Below, piece after piece: positions 1 to 9,193 of a stretch of DNA of 64,000 nt. Below the pieces are notes generated by a model. That model searched no databases. It saw only the letters and a list, made by a program, of their open reading frames with translations, and was not told the origin of the DNA. How positions within the stretch are numbered: position 1 is the first letter of the stretch; every line of letters begins with the position of its first letter. Origin of the DNA: an uncultured Prevotellaceae bacterium (lineage in GTDB: Bacteria; Bacteroidota; Bacteroidia; Bacteroidales; Muribaculaceae). A program made the position numbers and the translations under genes. The stretch is taken from contig ONYP01000004.1 of assembly GCA_900322135.1 (NCBI GenBank), positions 1 through 64,000 on the forward strand. Direction: 5' to 3'.

Positions 1-1
1 C

Positions 2-2195
2 AACCATGACCATCACCTGGCCCTGCGCTACAACTACACCAAGAACCGCTATTGGAGCAATCCCAATGCGACCTCGATGGACGGTGGCACGCGTATGGCA
101 ACTGCCCGTGTATCTCAGAAGTCCTTCTCCTTCGCCAACTCGATGTATGGCATGGACAACCTGGTACACTCCTTCTCATTTGACCTGAACAGCCGCCTGA
201 CCGACAACCTGTCGAACCAGTTCCTGGCTACCCTGTCAAAGCTGGACGATATCCGCGCCAGCAACTCGAGCGAGTTCCCCTTCATCGACATCACGATGAC
301 CGATGCCGACGGCAACAAGGACAACTACATGGCTCTGGGTTATGAGCTCTTTACCTGGAACAACGCCGTTCACAACACCATCTGGAACCTGCGTGACGAC
401 GTGACCTGGTACTATGGTAACCACAAGATCATGGGTGGTCTGAGCTTCGAGCATCAGATGGCCGACAACCAGTACATGCGTAATGGTACCGGTTACTACC
501 GCTATAACAGCGTTGACGACTTCATCAACGGTGCTACCCCCGAGGTTGTCTGCTTGACCTACGGTTACGGTAGCGAGACCAAGCCTGCTGCCCGCGTGCA
601 GTTCAACAAGGCTGGTATCTATGCCCAGGACGAGTGGAACGTGACCAAGAACTTCAAGTTGACCTACGGTCTGCGTCTTGACGGTCTGTTCTTCAACAAC
701 GGTGACCTGATCACCAACAACGCCATCAAGGAGCTTACCTACTATGATAATAAGGGTAATGAGCGTCACATCGACACTGGCAAGTGGCCCAACAGCAACC
801 TGATCGTTCAACCTCGCCTCGGCTTCAGCTGGGATGTTTTCGGTAACAAGGTGCTCAAGGTGCGCGGTGGTACGGGTCTCTTCTCGGGCCGTCTGCCCCT
901 GGTATTCTTCACCAACATGCCCACCAACGGCGGTCTGGTACAGTATCAGGCTCAGCTCAACGCCAACACCAAGATTGGCGGTATGGTTAAGGATCCCAAC
1001 ACTGGTGAAATGGTTTACAAACCCAACCGTGGCTTTGAGAACTACACTGGTGCCTACACTACCGATGCCAACGGTAACCGTTACATCGACATGAGCCAGT
1101 TCGCCGGCGGTCTGGTGACCGAGAACGGCCAGGCTTCGATCAATGCCCTGCGCAATAAGCTGATCGCTATGGGTTATCCCGAGAACGTGACCTCCGATAT
1201 GGGTACTGTTCCCTCGGCCGTCAATGGCGTGGATCCCAAGTTCAAGATGCCGATGGTCTGGAAGACCTCGCTGGCTGTTGACTACAGCATCCCCGTTTCG
1301 TTCCCCCTCAGTGTAACTGTCGAGGGTATCTTCAACAAGAACATCAACGCTGCCAGCATCAGCGACTGGTCTATCCCCAGCGTGGGTGGCTTCGCCCGCT
1401 TCAACGGTGCTGACAACCGTCCCATCCACCGACTGGTTGAGCCTGATGGCTGCTTACACCCACACCGTGCAGAAGGAAGTTACCGGTATGCCCGGTAGCG
1501 CTGCCGAGAGTGCCTTTACCTATGTTCCCACTGTTGAGGGTCCCAACAACATCAAGCTGCACAACTCGCAGTATGTAACTCCTGACCGTTTCGTCCTGTC
1601 GGCAACCGGTCACGACCGCAGCGGTAACCACTATGGCCTGATCTATGAGACCTGGCGCGGCGGTTACAACTACTCCTTCATGATGGCCAACGACATGAAC
1701 GGTGACGGTTACAACTACGATGCACTCTACATTCCCACCGACGAGCAGGTCGCTAACGGCGAGTTCCGCTTCGTGAGCGAGGGTGACAAGACCCGCTTCA
1801 TGGACTATGTACATGCCAACAACTACCTGAAGAACCATCAGGGCAAGTATGCCGAGGCCTACAGCCTGTACAGCCCCTGGGTACATCGCATCGACCTGAG
1901 TTACAAGCATGACTTCTCGGTGAATGTGTGCGGTGCCAAGCACACCCTGCAGTTGCTCCTTGATGTGAAGAATGTGCTGAACTTCTTCAACTCGAGTTGG
2001 GGCGTGAGCAAGTACCTCAACCCCGAAATCGGCAGCGATCCCCGCATCTTGAAGTATGAGGGCGTTGACGCTCAGGGTTATGCCACCTTCTCGACTCCCA
2101 AGTCGATTGACGGTGCTACCAAGACCTTCGTTCCCAACAAGGCCATCGGTCAGTGCTGGAACGCATCTATCGGTATCAAGTACATCTTCAACTAA
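2..2195 (+). pseudogene. TonB-dependent outer-membrane receptor, 5'-truncated by window edge and internally frameshifted
   Basis: Most of the 22-strand barrel of a SusC/RagA-like TonB-dependent transporter is visible, with alternating aromatic and polar strands and a terminal aromatic strand (IGIKYIFN). The N-terminal carboxypeptidase-like and plug domains lie outside the window. The reading frame from position 2 runs to a stop at 1498, but homologous barrel sequence resumes in the next frame from about 1430 (TDWLSLMAAYTHT) and continues to 2195. The join at about 1425-1435, between GADNRPI and TDWLSL, is abrupt. From memory of the family, some tens of residues normally lie there, so an out-of-frame deletion seems likelier than a one-base slip. 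It would import a substrate delivered by the lipoprotein encoded 23 bp downstream. Either a genuine pseudogene or an assembly error. Confidence 0.85.
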
Positions 2196-2218
2196 TTCCT
2201 AAAGACTAAGACAATATT

Positions 2219-3736
2219 ATGAAACTGAGATATTTTATTTCGTTTTTTGCTCTGGTTGCCTTGTTGTCGGCTTGCTCCGATGACGATGCGATGACCCTGC
2301 TCGATGAGATTCAGGTTTCATCCTCCTATGTGAGCATCGACGAGGCCGGCGGTTCCAATACGATTACCCTTAACGCCAAGGAAGCCTGGTCATTTGACGA
2401 GGACGAACTTCCCGAGTGGCTGACCGTGAGCCCGATGAACGGCGGCGCTGGTGAGACCAATGTGACCTTTACCGCTCCTGCTACCCCCGACGGACGCACC
2501 GCCGTGCTGCATGTCGCTTGCGCTGGCAAGAAGCAGACCATCAACGTGATCCAGGGCCTGGCTACCGTTAGCGAGGCTACCTGTGCCGAGGTCATTGCCG
2601 GTCCCGAGAGCAAGACCTACCGCGTGACCGGTACCGTAAAGAGCATTGTCAACACGACCTATGGTAACTGGTATCTCCAGGATGAGACCGGTGAGGTTTA
2701 CATCTATGGTACGCTCGATGCCAAGGGCCAGACCAAGAACTTCCTGAGCCTGGGCCTGGAGGTCGGTGACATCGTTACCGTCGAGGGTCCCAAGACTGTG
2801 TATAACGGTACTGTCGAACTGGTTGACGTTACCGTTGTCAAGATTCAGAAGTCGCTGGTTAAGGTCGAGGGTTATGACCCCGAGGACGCCACCATCCCCC
2901 TGGAGGGCGGCAATGTGACCGTTAACCTGACCTGCAAGACCAACAACGGCATCTCGGTCGAGATTCCCGACGAGGCCAAGAACTGGCTGGGTATCGTGTC
3001 GGTAACCGGTGGCGCTGAGCCCGTGGTTGTCTTCCATGCCAATGCCAACAATGGCGGCGACCGCAGCACTATCGTTGTGTTCAAGACCACCGACGACAGC
3101 GGTAAGGAATATACCGCTCAGGCTACCATCAACCAGAAGGGCGCTATCGTTGCCTGCACTGTTGCCGAGTTCCTCGAGGCTCCCGTGGGTGAGACCCTTT
3201 ACCGCATCACCGGTGTGATCACCAGTGTAGCCAAGGCCGCCTATGGCAATGTCTACATCCGTGACTGGTCTGGCGAGACCTATGTTTATGGCATCGGTTC
3301 TCAGGGCGACTTTGAGGCTGCCGGCCTGAAGGCTGGTGATGTCGTTACCCTCGTGGGCAAGCGTGGCGAGTACAAGGGCACCCCGCAAATGACTGGTGCT
3401 TCGCTCGAGGCTTCCATCCCCGTGACCCCCATCAGCATCGATGAGTTCCTGGATCAGGAAGACAATCCCAATGTCTACTATATGATTACCGGTACCATTA
3501 CCGAGATTGCCAACCCGGCCTATGGTAACTGCTATCTCGAGGATGAGACCAACAGCGTCTATGTCTATGGCTGCTATCCCGGTTGGGGTGCCACCGGCGA
3601 CAACCGCAAGGGCCTGTTTGAGAGGGAAGGTATTGAAGTTGGTGACATCATCAGCATCATCGGTGTCAAGGCCACCTATCAAGGCTCACCACAGATGTCC
3701 AACGGTATCTACTTCTCGCACCAGAAGCCCGAGTAA
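2219..3736 (+). CDS. Surface lipoprotein with BACON and three OB-fold-like domains
   Basis: A 505-residue protein with a type II signal peptide (lipobox LLSAC, Cys19 region) followed by acidic residues, a pattern typical of surface-exposed Bacteroidales lipoproteins. Residues about 30-114 form a BACON-like Ig module (PEWLTVSP motif). A second BACON-like module sits at about 217-309. Three repeats, at about 115-213, 310-403 and 404-505, share the pattern Y.(I/V)TG.(I/V).......YGN.Y..D......VYG followed by GD.(I/V). They resemble the OB-fold (DUF5689/YhcR-type) domains of predicted nucleic-acid-binding proteins. It directly follows the TonB receptor, so it is probably the ligand-capture partner. 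Substrate is inferred as nucleic acid or nucleotides; the sequence does not prove it. Confidence 0.8.
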   Translation: MKLRYFISFFALVALLSACSDDDAMTLLDEIQVSSSYVSIDEAGGSNTITLNAKEAWSFDEDELPEWLTVSPMNGGAGETNVTFTAPATPDGRTAVLHVACAGKKQTINVIQGLATVSEATCAEVIAGPESKTYRVTGTVKSIVNTTYGNWYLQDETGEVYIYGTLDAKGQTKNFLSLGLEVGDIVTVEGPKTVYNGTVELVDVTVVKIQKSLVKVEGYDPEDATIPLEGGNVTVNLTCKTNNGISVEIPDEAKNWLGIVSVTGGAEPVVVFHANANNGGDRSTIVVFKTTDDSGKEYTAQATINQKGAIVACTVAEFLEAPVGETLYRITGVITSVAKAAYGNVYIRDWSGETYVYGIGSQGDFEAAGLKAGDVVTLVGKRGEYKGTPQMTGASLEASIPVTPISIDEFLDQEDNPNVYYMITGTITEIANPAYGNCYLEDETNSVYVYGCYPGWGATGDNRKGLFEREGIEVGDIISIIGVKATYQGSPQMSNGIYFSHQKPE

Positions 3737-3807
3737 CGCTCGACAGAAAAAGGATTTTCTAAGTCCTGTTACTAAGCTCGATTTCATTTAAATCATGAAT
3801 TTTGCAA

Positions 3808-3842
3808 GGGGGAATACCCGTCACGGATATTCCCCCTCTTTT
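3808..3842 (+). terminator. Rho-independent terminator
   Basis: A perfect 9-bp stem (GGGGGAATA, 3808-3816, pairing with 3828-3836) with an 11-nt loop is followed by TCTTTT. It closes the receptor/lipoprotein transcript. It also argues that the phosphodiesterase downstream starts at 3855, not at the in-frame ATG at 3795, which lies upstream of this hairpin. Confidence 0.9.
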
Positions 3843-3854
3843 ATAAAAAAAACT

Positions 3855-5057
3855 ATGATGAGACGACTGATTCCATTCATATTACTGCTTGCCATGCTCC
3901 CGTTGCAGTCGTGGGGTGCTGGGCGTGACACTTACACTGTGATTGTGTCGCTCGACGGGTTGCGCTGGGATTATCTCGACGCTTATGATGTGCCGTTCTT
4001 GAACCAGTTGGCTCATGACGGTGTCAAGGCGGTGATGCAACCGTCGTTCCCGAGCAAGACTTTCCCCAACCACTACACGCTCGCCACGGGCTTGGTACCG
4101 GACCACCATGGCATCATCGCCAACAAGTTCTGGGACCGTGAGCGCGGCGTTGAGTACTCGCTGAGCAACAAGGAAACACGCAGCAAGGGCTACTACTATG
4201 GCGGCGACCCCGTGTGGCTCACGGCCAAGCGCCAGGGCGTGAAGACGGCAACGGTCTTCTGGGTGGGCAGCGATGTCACCATCAACGGCGACCATCCCAC
4301 CTACTGGCATGACTACCAGACCGAGCAGATTGATTTCCCGGGACGCGTCGACGAGGTGATCCGCCTGCTGAAGTTGCCCGAGAAGGACCGTCCGCACCTG
4401 GTGATGGCCTACTTTGAGGAGCCTGACCGCAGCGGCCACAATTACGGCCCTGTGAGCCGCCAGACCCGCCAGGCACTGGAATACCTGGACTCGTTGTTGA
4501 GCATGATGTGGACGCGCATCCAGATGTTGCCCATCGGTTCCCAGGTGAACCTGATCATCACGGGCGACCACGGTATGGCCAGCGTGGACCCTGCGCGCTT
4601 CGTCAACATCAACGACTACTTGCCGCAGCGCTGGGTGGAGCGTGCTGTCAACGACTATCCCACGCTCGTCTATGCCAACAAGCCCGAGTATGTCGATTCC
4701 ATCTACAACGCGCTGCAGGGCGTGGACCACATCCGTGCCTGGAAGCGCGGGGAACTGCCTGAATACCTGCAATACGGCCACAATGCCAACATGGGCGATG
4801 TGGTGGTGCTGCCCGATGTGGGTTGGCTGTTTGACTACAAGCCGAGCAAGAAGCAGTTCGGCAGCCACGGCTTTGACCACACGGCAGCCGACATGCAGGT
4901 GGGTTTCCGTGCCATCGGTCCCGACTTCAAGGTGGGCTATACCAAACCCGACCGTTTCCGCAATGTGTGCATCTATCCGTTGCTTTGCCACCTGCTGGGT
5001 GTGACACCATCACCCAACGACGGCTCCCTCGACGAGGTGCGCGACATGCTGCGGTGA
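3855..5057 (+). CDS. Exported ectonucleotide pyrophosphatase/phosphodiesterase
   Basis: A 400-residue alkaline-phosphatase-superfamily enzyme of the NPP type. A signal peptide (MMRRLIPFILLLAMLPLQSWG) precedes the metal-binding SLDGLRWDY motif. The nucleophile threonine is in SKTFPNHY, and further metal ligands are in EPDRSGHNYG, TGDHGMAS and GSHGFDHT. All expected zinc ligands appear present and the length fits the family. It hydrolyses phosphodiester or pyrophosphate bonds of nucleotides in the periplasm or at the surface. The start at 3855 (MMRR) is chosen because the earlier in-frame ATG at 3795 lies upstream of the terminator hairpin. Its position after an OB-fold lipoprotein and TonB receptor suggests nucleotide scavenging. 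Confidence 0.9.
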   Translation: MMRRLIPFILLLAMLPLQSWGAGRDTYTVIVSLDGLRWDYLDAYDVPFLNQLAHDGVKAVMQPSFPSKTFPNHYTLATGLVPDHHGIIANKFWDRERGVEYSLSNKETRSKGYYYGGDPVWLTAKRQGVKTATVFWVGSDVTINGDHPTYWHDYQTEQIDFPGRVDEVIRLLKLPEKDRPHLVMAYFEEPDRSGHNYGPVSRQTRQALEYLDSLLSMMWTRIQMLPIGSQVNLIITGDHGMASVDPARFVNINDYLPQRWVERAVNDYPTLVYANKPEYVDSIYNALQGVDHIRAWKRGELPEYLQYGHNANMGDVVVLPDVGWLFDYKPSKKQFGSHGFDHTAADMQVGFRAIGPDFKVGYTKPDRFRNVCIYPLLCHLLGVTPSPNDGSLDEVRDMLR

Positions 5058-5084
5058 TTAACGCACTATCGTGCGTGCATAAAG

Positions 5085-5173
5085 GATAAAGGATAATGTT
5101 TAATGGAAGGCTGATGCTTCTTTAAACATTATCCTTTATCTTTTATCCTTGATGCAGCGAGCAAAGTGAGCTC
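5085..5173. repeat. Intergenic repeat unit: long hairpin plus GCGAGC box
   Basis: A perfect 18-bp inverted repeat (5085-5102 with 5123-5140) built from AAGGATAA-type repeats is followed by a TTTATCCTT tract and the box GCGAGCAAAGTGAGCTC (5157-5173). Box and tract order match the repeat units at 12.2, 14.8 and 56.1 kb, but the tract heptamer differs (TTATCCT instead of TTAACCT). The hairpin could also terminate the phosphodiesterase transcript. Confidence 0.7.
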
Positions 5174-5192
5174 AGATAAGGGTACAAAAAAA

Positions 5193-5284
5193 GGGCAAGT
5201 GAGCTACAGCGCGCCGCTACAACCTCGTTACCCTTGCTTCGGTCAAGACCTGGGGGATTGGGAGGGAGCTGGCCGTGTTACTGC
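5193..5284 (-). ncRNA. ffs: Signal recognition particle RNA (4.5S-like, small bacterial type)
   Basis: On the minus strand the segment contains CCAGGTCTTGACCGAAGCA, which fits helix 8 of SRP RNA: a short GGU/ACC stem with a CUUG tetraloop, then GAAGCA forming the conserved asymmetric loop. It is followed by AAGGGTAACGAGGTTG. The flanking CCCTCCCAATCCCCC and GTTGTAGCGGCGCG sequences match what I remember of Bacteroidales SRP RNAs. The 3' end runs into a T-tract (minus strand, 5184-5192), a suitable terminator. The ends are approximate. The usual GGAA tetraloop is replaced by CUUG. Confidence 0.75.
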
Positions 5285-5343
5285 TTTTTCCGGAATTGGC
5301 AAGCCTTTTTCTGAAAATATTTCTCCGATGGGAAAGAAGAGAC

Positions 5344-5408
5344 GAAAGGCAAGAGGGGCAAAGGTCTTATTGTCAACGAATTGATGAAGATTGTCCCTCT
5401 TGTCTTTC
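5344..5408. other. Long intergenic hairpin
   Basis: Arms 5344-5361 and 5391-5408 pair over 18 bp with two G-U wobbles, enclosing a 29-nt loop. It lies between the SRP RNA and the 3' end of the symporter gene. There is no strong T-run on either side, so it may be a 3'-UTR structure rather than a simple terminator. Confidence 0.5.
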
Positions 5409-5505
5409 TTGTCGTTTAAAATCTGTCGAGCCGAGGCTAAGAACTCATCATGCCCCACGGCCTATTGCGGAATGGTCGTTGGGGGGCGGTAGCCTTATGG
5501 GCTGG

Positions 5506-6906
5506 TCAGTTATCCTGCTGGTCGGGTGAATAGTCGTTGAGGCGGTTGCCCCAGAGGTAGTGGCGTGTCTCGCGGGCGATGACACCGCTCAGCAGCAACA
5601 GGGCCACCAGGTTGGGAATCGCCATCAGGGCGTTCATGCAGTCGGCGGCGTTCCACACCACATCAAGGTTGATGATGCTGCCCACAAACACCATGATGAC
5701 AAACACGATGCGGTAGCCTAGCATCCATCGCTTGCCCAGCAGGTATTCCACTGCGCGCTCACCGTAGTAGCACCATCCCAGAATGGTGGTGAATGCAAAG
5801 GTGAGAATTCCAAAGGTCAATAGCGGTGTGCCCACATAGGGGATTTTGGAGAACGCGGCCTTGGTGAGCGCGGCGCCGTCCTCGACACTGATGTCGGGGT
5901 GGGCAATGATGGAGCTGACAATCACCAGTCCAGTGAAGGCACAGATGACCACAGTGTCCCAGAATGTGCCGGTCGAGGATACGAGGGCTTGTCGCACGGG
6001 GTTGCGCGTTTGGGCCGCTGCTGCCACAATGGGTGCGGAACCCAGACCGGACTCGTTGCTGAACAAGCCTCGGGCAATACCGTAACGAGCCGCCATGATG
6101 ACCGTGGTGCCCACAAATCCGCCTCCAGCAGCCTGGGGCGTGAAGGCCGACTTGCAGATGAGTTGGACGGCAGGCCATACATGCTGCCCGTTGGCAATCA
6201 GGATATAGATGCAACCTAGCACATAGAGCAATGCCATGAACGGAACCAGCGCGCCACACACGCGGGCAATGCTCTTGATGCCGCCCAGCAGCACCAGGGC
6301 TGCCAGCAGGCAGATGATGCCGCCCGTGAGATTGACGGGGATGCCGTAGGAGTCATAGGCAAGGGTAGAAATGGCGTTGGCTTGAACGGTGTTGCCGATG
6401 CCGAACGACGCCAATGCCGTGAACACGGCGAACAGCACGGCGAGCCATTTCCAACCCAGACCGCGCTCCAGGGCATACATCGGGCCGCCCAACATGCGGC
6501 CGTCGGGGGCCTTGATGCGATATTTGATTGCCAGGAATCCCTCGCTGTATTTGGTGGCTATGCCGAACACGCCCGAGAGCCAGCACCACAGCACGGCACC
6601 CGGTCCGCCCAGGGCGACAGCCGTGGCCACGCCGACGATGTTACCCGTGCCGATAGTTGCCGCCAGGGCCGTTGCCAAGGCGCCAAACTGTGACACATCG
6701 CCAGTGGAATCCTTGTCTTTGCTGACCGACAGGCGGATGGCTTTAAAAAGTTTGAACTGTGGACCGCCAAGGCGGATGGTCAGGAAGATGTGTGTGCCCA
6801 GCAGCAATACAATCAAGGGCCACCCCCACAGGAGGTCGCTCAAGGTTTTAAAAAAGTCGTTCAAGGCCACATTCAAGACCTCTAGTAGATGCATCAAGTT
6901 TTCCAT
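5506..6906 (-). CDS. Sodium/alanine (AGCS family) symporter
   Basis: A 466-residue inner-membrane protein with about 11 hydrophobic segments. The AGCS signatures GTGNIVGVATA, the FSNESGLGSAP loop and the GTFWDT segment are all present. It imports alanine or glycine with sodium (or protons). Length is normal for the AlsT/DagA family. A minus-strand -7 element (TATCTTTG, 6936-6943) lies 30 bp upstream of the start. An internal ATG four codons in is a possible alternative start. No operon partner. Confidence 0.93.
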   Translation of the reverse strand: MENLMHLLEVLNVALNDFFKTLSDLLWGWPLIVLLLGTHIFLTIRLGGPQFKLFKAIRLSVSKDKDSTGDVSQFGALATALAATIGTGNIVGVATAVALGGPGAVLWCWLSGVFGIATKYSEGFLAIKYRIKAPDGRMLGGPMYALERGLGWKWLAVLFAVFTALASFGIGNTVQANAISTLAYDSYGIPVNLTGGIICLLAALVLLGGIKSIARVCGALVPFMALLYVLGCIYILIANGQHVWPAVQLICKSAFTPQAAGGGFVGTTVIMAARYGIARGLFSNESGLGSAPIVAAAAQTRNPVRQALVSSTGTFWDTVVICAFTGLVIVSSIIAHPDISVEDGAALTKAAFSKIPYVGTPLLTFGILTFAFTTILGWCYYGERAVEYLLGKRWMLGYRIVFVIMVFVGSIINLDVVWNAADCMNALMAIPNLVALLLLSGVIARETRHYLWGNRLNDYSPDQQDN

Positions 6907-6935
6907 TTAGCGTGGCAATTTTAAGGTTGAAATCA

Positions 6936-6943
6936 CAAAGATA
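6936..6943 (-). promoter_or_regulatory. Bacteroidales -7 element (TATCTTTG) of the symporter gene
   Basis: Matches the TAnnTTTG consensus of Bacteroides promoters. No well-spaced -33 TTG was found. Confidence 0.55.
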
Positions 6944-7083
6944 AGGCAAAATCAGGGATTCCTGACCAATGTCGGCAATTTTTCTTGCCATAGCCCAAGC
7001 CAAAAACCATTGCCCAAGCCAAAAAAACTATCGCCAAAAACCGCCGCCTCGGCGGCTGTCTCATTGTGCGGAGCTGTCCAGGA

Positions 7084-7722
7084 TTACATCCCGACGATCT
7101 TGCCGAAGCACTCAGCCCAGTCAGAGCTCTTGTAGGCAGCTACTGAACCTGCAGGCACATGCAGGGTGCGTGATGAGTAATTCTCGCTCTCCAGGTAGAA
7201 GGCGTGGAAGCCAAGGGTCATCTCGCTTGGGTCGGTAATGAAACAATACACATCGGTCAGGCCGGTGCAGTTCTGGAAGGCCCACATCTTGATTTCTTTG
7301 ACGCCGGCGGGGATGTTTACCTGGGTGAGGCCCGAGCAGCCTTCAAAGGCAGCCGTCTCGATCTCTTCGAGCGCATCGGGGAGTTGCAGTGTTGTCAAGC
7401 CCGTGCAGTTTTCAAATGCATGGTCATTGATGGTGGCCACCGATGCCGGGAAGGTCACACCAGTCAGTCCAGCACAGTTGCTGAAGGCGTAGGCGTTGAT
7501 TCTGGTGACAGGATAGGTCGTGTCGTCATTGGTGACCTCGGCGGGAATTGTCACTTTGCCGCTGTAACTGGGGCCTTCTTCACCCTTGTCGCAGACCATG
7601 GCGTAGTCGCCCCACAGGTCTGTCATGAAGTAAATGCCGCCAATCTCAAAATCGTAGGCTGCAGCCGTCAGGGGCAGCCACAATGCCAGCAACAATAATG
7701 ATGTCTTGATGAGATGTTTCAT
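7084..7722 (-). CDS. Secreted BspA-like leucine-rich-repeat protein
   Basis: A 212-residue protein with a signal peptide (MKHLIKTSLLLLALWLPLTAAA) and four or so LRR_5 (BspA/TpLRR) units. The units have the pattern AF..C.GL..V..P..V..I (for example YAFSNCAGLTGVTFPASVA). The C-terminal segment after about residue 160 (LHVPAGSVAAYKSS.WA..F..I) is the cap usually found at the end of such repeats. No sorting domain is evident, so it is probably surface or secreted; BspA proteins mediate adhesion. Start chosen at ATG 7722, with a -7 element TAGTTTTG at 7767-7774. Confidence 0.88.
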   Translation of the reverse strand: MKHLIKTSLLLLALWLPLTAAAYDFEIGGIYFMTDLWGDYAMVCDKGEEGPSYSGKVTIPAEVTNDDTTYPVTRINAYAFSNCAGLTGVTFPASVATINDHAFENCTGLTTLQLPDALEEIETAAFEGCSGLTQVNIPAGVKEIKMWAFQNCTGLTDVYCFITDPSEMTLGFHAFYLESENYSSRTLHVPAGSVAAYKSSDWAECFGKIVGM

Positions 7723-7766
7723 AGTCAATAAATAATGTTATTTGTAGTAATGTTATTTTTGCGTTA

Positions 7767-7774
7767 CAAAACTA
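7767..7774 (-). promoter_or_regulatory. -7 element (TAGTTTTG) of the LRR gene
   Basis: Perfect TAnnTTTG match on the minus strand, 45 bp upstream of the LRR protein start. Confidence 0.55.
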
Positions 7775-7816
7775 TCGTTTTTTTTTCAAATGCTGAAATT
7801 TTTCGGCTTTTTTGTT

Positions 7817-7824
7817 TAAATTTG
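7817..7824 (+). promoter_or_regulatory. -7 element (TAAATTTG) of the 7879 gene
   Basis: Perfect TAnnTTTG match giving a leader of about 50 nt before the ATG at 7879. It is divergent from the LRR promoter. Confidence 0.6.
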
Positions 7825-7878
7825 CACACATATTGTTTGAGATAACCAATTGTTTTAATCATTAACGACCAAAAGCGT

Positions 7879-9102
7879 ATGAAGAAATTATCATTACTTA
7901 TCATGTGTGCGGTTCTCGCTTTGGGTGCATCGGCCCAGGTGCAATCGCAGGGTAACTCTTACCGTCCGCAGGGCAAGACCGTTCCTACCGGCAAGGCCCA
8001 CTCGCGTGTAGATATCATCACCGAGCAGCCCGAGGGCACCGTGGTGAACTACACCCGTGAAGGCGAGTTCATGTTTACCAGTTTCTATGGCTTCGAGACC
8101 GACTATCAGACGGGCCGTGTCAAGGTGGTCTATGCCCCCGACGGCCAGACAGTCTACATCCAGGACCCCCTGTGCTACGGCGAGGGCGTAGGTGCCTGGG
8201 TTGTGGGACAGTTGAGCGACGACGGCCTCACGATTTCGGTGCCTCTGGGACAGTATGTTTCTTATAATGAGGAATATGACTATGGCTTAATCCTGGCTTG
8301 GGGCTCGACAGATGTCCTTGACTTGGGCGACGACTTCTACTGGGTGGACTTCTATGTTGACGAGACTATGGATGCAGCCGTCTATGCCATCGATCCCGAG
8401 ACTGGCACCATCACGCTCGAGGGTACCGATGGCAGTCTGGACAATCCGTTCCCCTACAACTGTGTTGCTACGGGTCTGGCCGGCGTGTGGAGTGACGACG
8501 GCTCCATTGCTACCATCGAGTGGGGCTCGACTTGGACCGTGCGCGGCGATGCCGTTCCCGCTGTTCCTGCCAACCCCGAGGCTGTTGAGTTCTTTGACTG
8601 CGGTGACGAGAGCGGCTTCACCCGCTTCGACTTCAACATCAACCTGGTGGATGTGAACGGCAATCCTCTTGATGCCGACTGCCTGACCTACAGCATCTTC
8701 ACCGACAACGACCAGTTGTTCACCTTCGACTACGAGACCTATGGTGCCGGCAACGGCTTTGAGACCGACATGACCGAGATTCCCTATGGCTACAGTGGTT
8801 ATGACTTCTACCTGCGCCGTGTTTACTTCTACCGCACCAACGAGGGCGACAATCCCATGTTCTCGTGGCGTATCGGTATCCAGTTGAACTACACGGTCGA
8901 GGGCGTCACCAACAAGTCGGACATCGTTTATCTCGAGGTTTATCCCCACACTGCTCTCGACGAGGTGAATGCCGGCAAGAGCGTTTCCAGTGTCCGCTAC
9001 TTCAACATGGCAGGCCAGGAGATGGCACAGCCCAGCGGCATGACCATCCAGGTGACCACCTACAGCGACGGTACCACCAGCGCTGTCAAGGTCATCAAGT
9101 AA
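7879..9102 (+). CDS. Secreted protein of unknown function with shared C-terminal motif
   Basis: A 407-residue exported protein with signal peptide MKKLSLLIMCAVLALGASAQ. Most of the chain is an acidic, aromatic-rich beta-type sequence. Residues about 190-407 are clearly paralogous to the C-terminal half of the 33697-35562 protein: both carry VPAVPANP, CGDESG.(T/S)RF, FTFDYE.Y, DMTEIPY, FYRTNEGDNP and the end VRYFN.AGQEMAQP.G...VTTY.DGTT.AVKV.K. The last ~40 residues are also shared with the 23999-24958 protein and look like a sorting or anchoring tail. No enzymatic motif is recognised. Monocistronic, closed by a strong hairpin at 9136-9170. Confidence 0.8.
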   Translation: MKKLSLLIMCAVLALGASAQVQSQGNSYRPQGKTVPTGKAHSRVDIITEQPEGTVVNYTREGEFMFTSFYGFETDYQTGRVKVVYAPDGQTVYIQDPLCYGEGVGAWVVGQLSDDGLTISVPLGQYVSYNEEYDYGLILAWGSTDVLDLGDDFYWVDFYVDETMDAAVYAIDPETGTITLEGTDGSLDNPFPYNCVATGLAGVWSDDGSIATIEWGSTWTVRGDAVPAVPANPEAVEFFDCGDESGFTRFDFNINLVDVNGNPLDADCLTYSIFTDNDQLFTFDYETYGAGNGFETDMTEIPYGYSGYDFYLRRVYFYRTNEGDNPMFSWRIGIQLNYTVEGVTNKSDIVYLEVYPHTALDEVNAGKSVSSVRYFNMAGQEMAQPSGMTIQVTTYSDGTTSAVKVIK

Positions 9103-9135
9103 CACAAGGGTAATATTGATATCCCCAGATAACTA

Positions 9136-9170
9136 TTTAAGCCATAACCGCTTGTCGGTTATGGCTTAAA
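9136..9170. terminator. Bidirectional terminator between convergent genes
   Basis: A 15-bp perfect stem (9136-9150 with 9156-9170, loop CTTGT) with A/T-rich flanks sits between the converging 7879 gene and glpB. Confidence 0.85.
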
Positions 9171-9193
9171 TTAATGGCTTAACATGTCCCGGC

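Noticed and set aside
236..1429. Long minus-strand open frame opposite the receptor gene
   Set aside because: Same antisense effect; the plus strand has unmistakable barrel sequence.
3795..3854. Upstream start codon for the nucleotide pyrophosphatase
   Set aside because: It lies just before a strong terminator hairpin and would bury the signal peptide 20 residues inside the protein.
9000..9102. Calling the shared C-terminal tails type IX secretion signals
   Set aside because: The sequence differs from the known type A and B signals and no type IX genes are visible; kept as a finding only.
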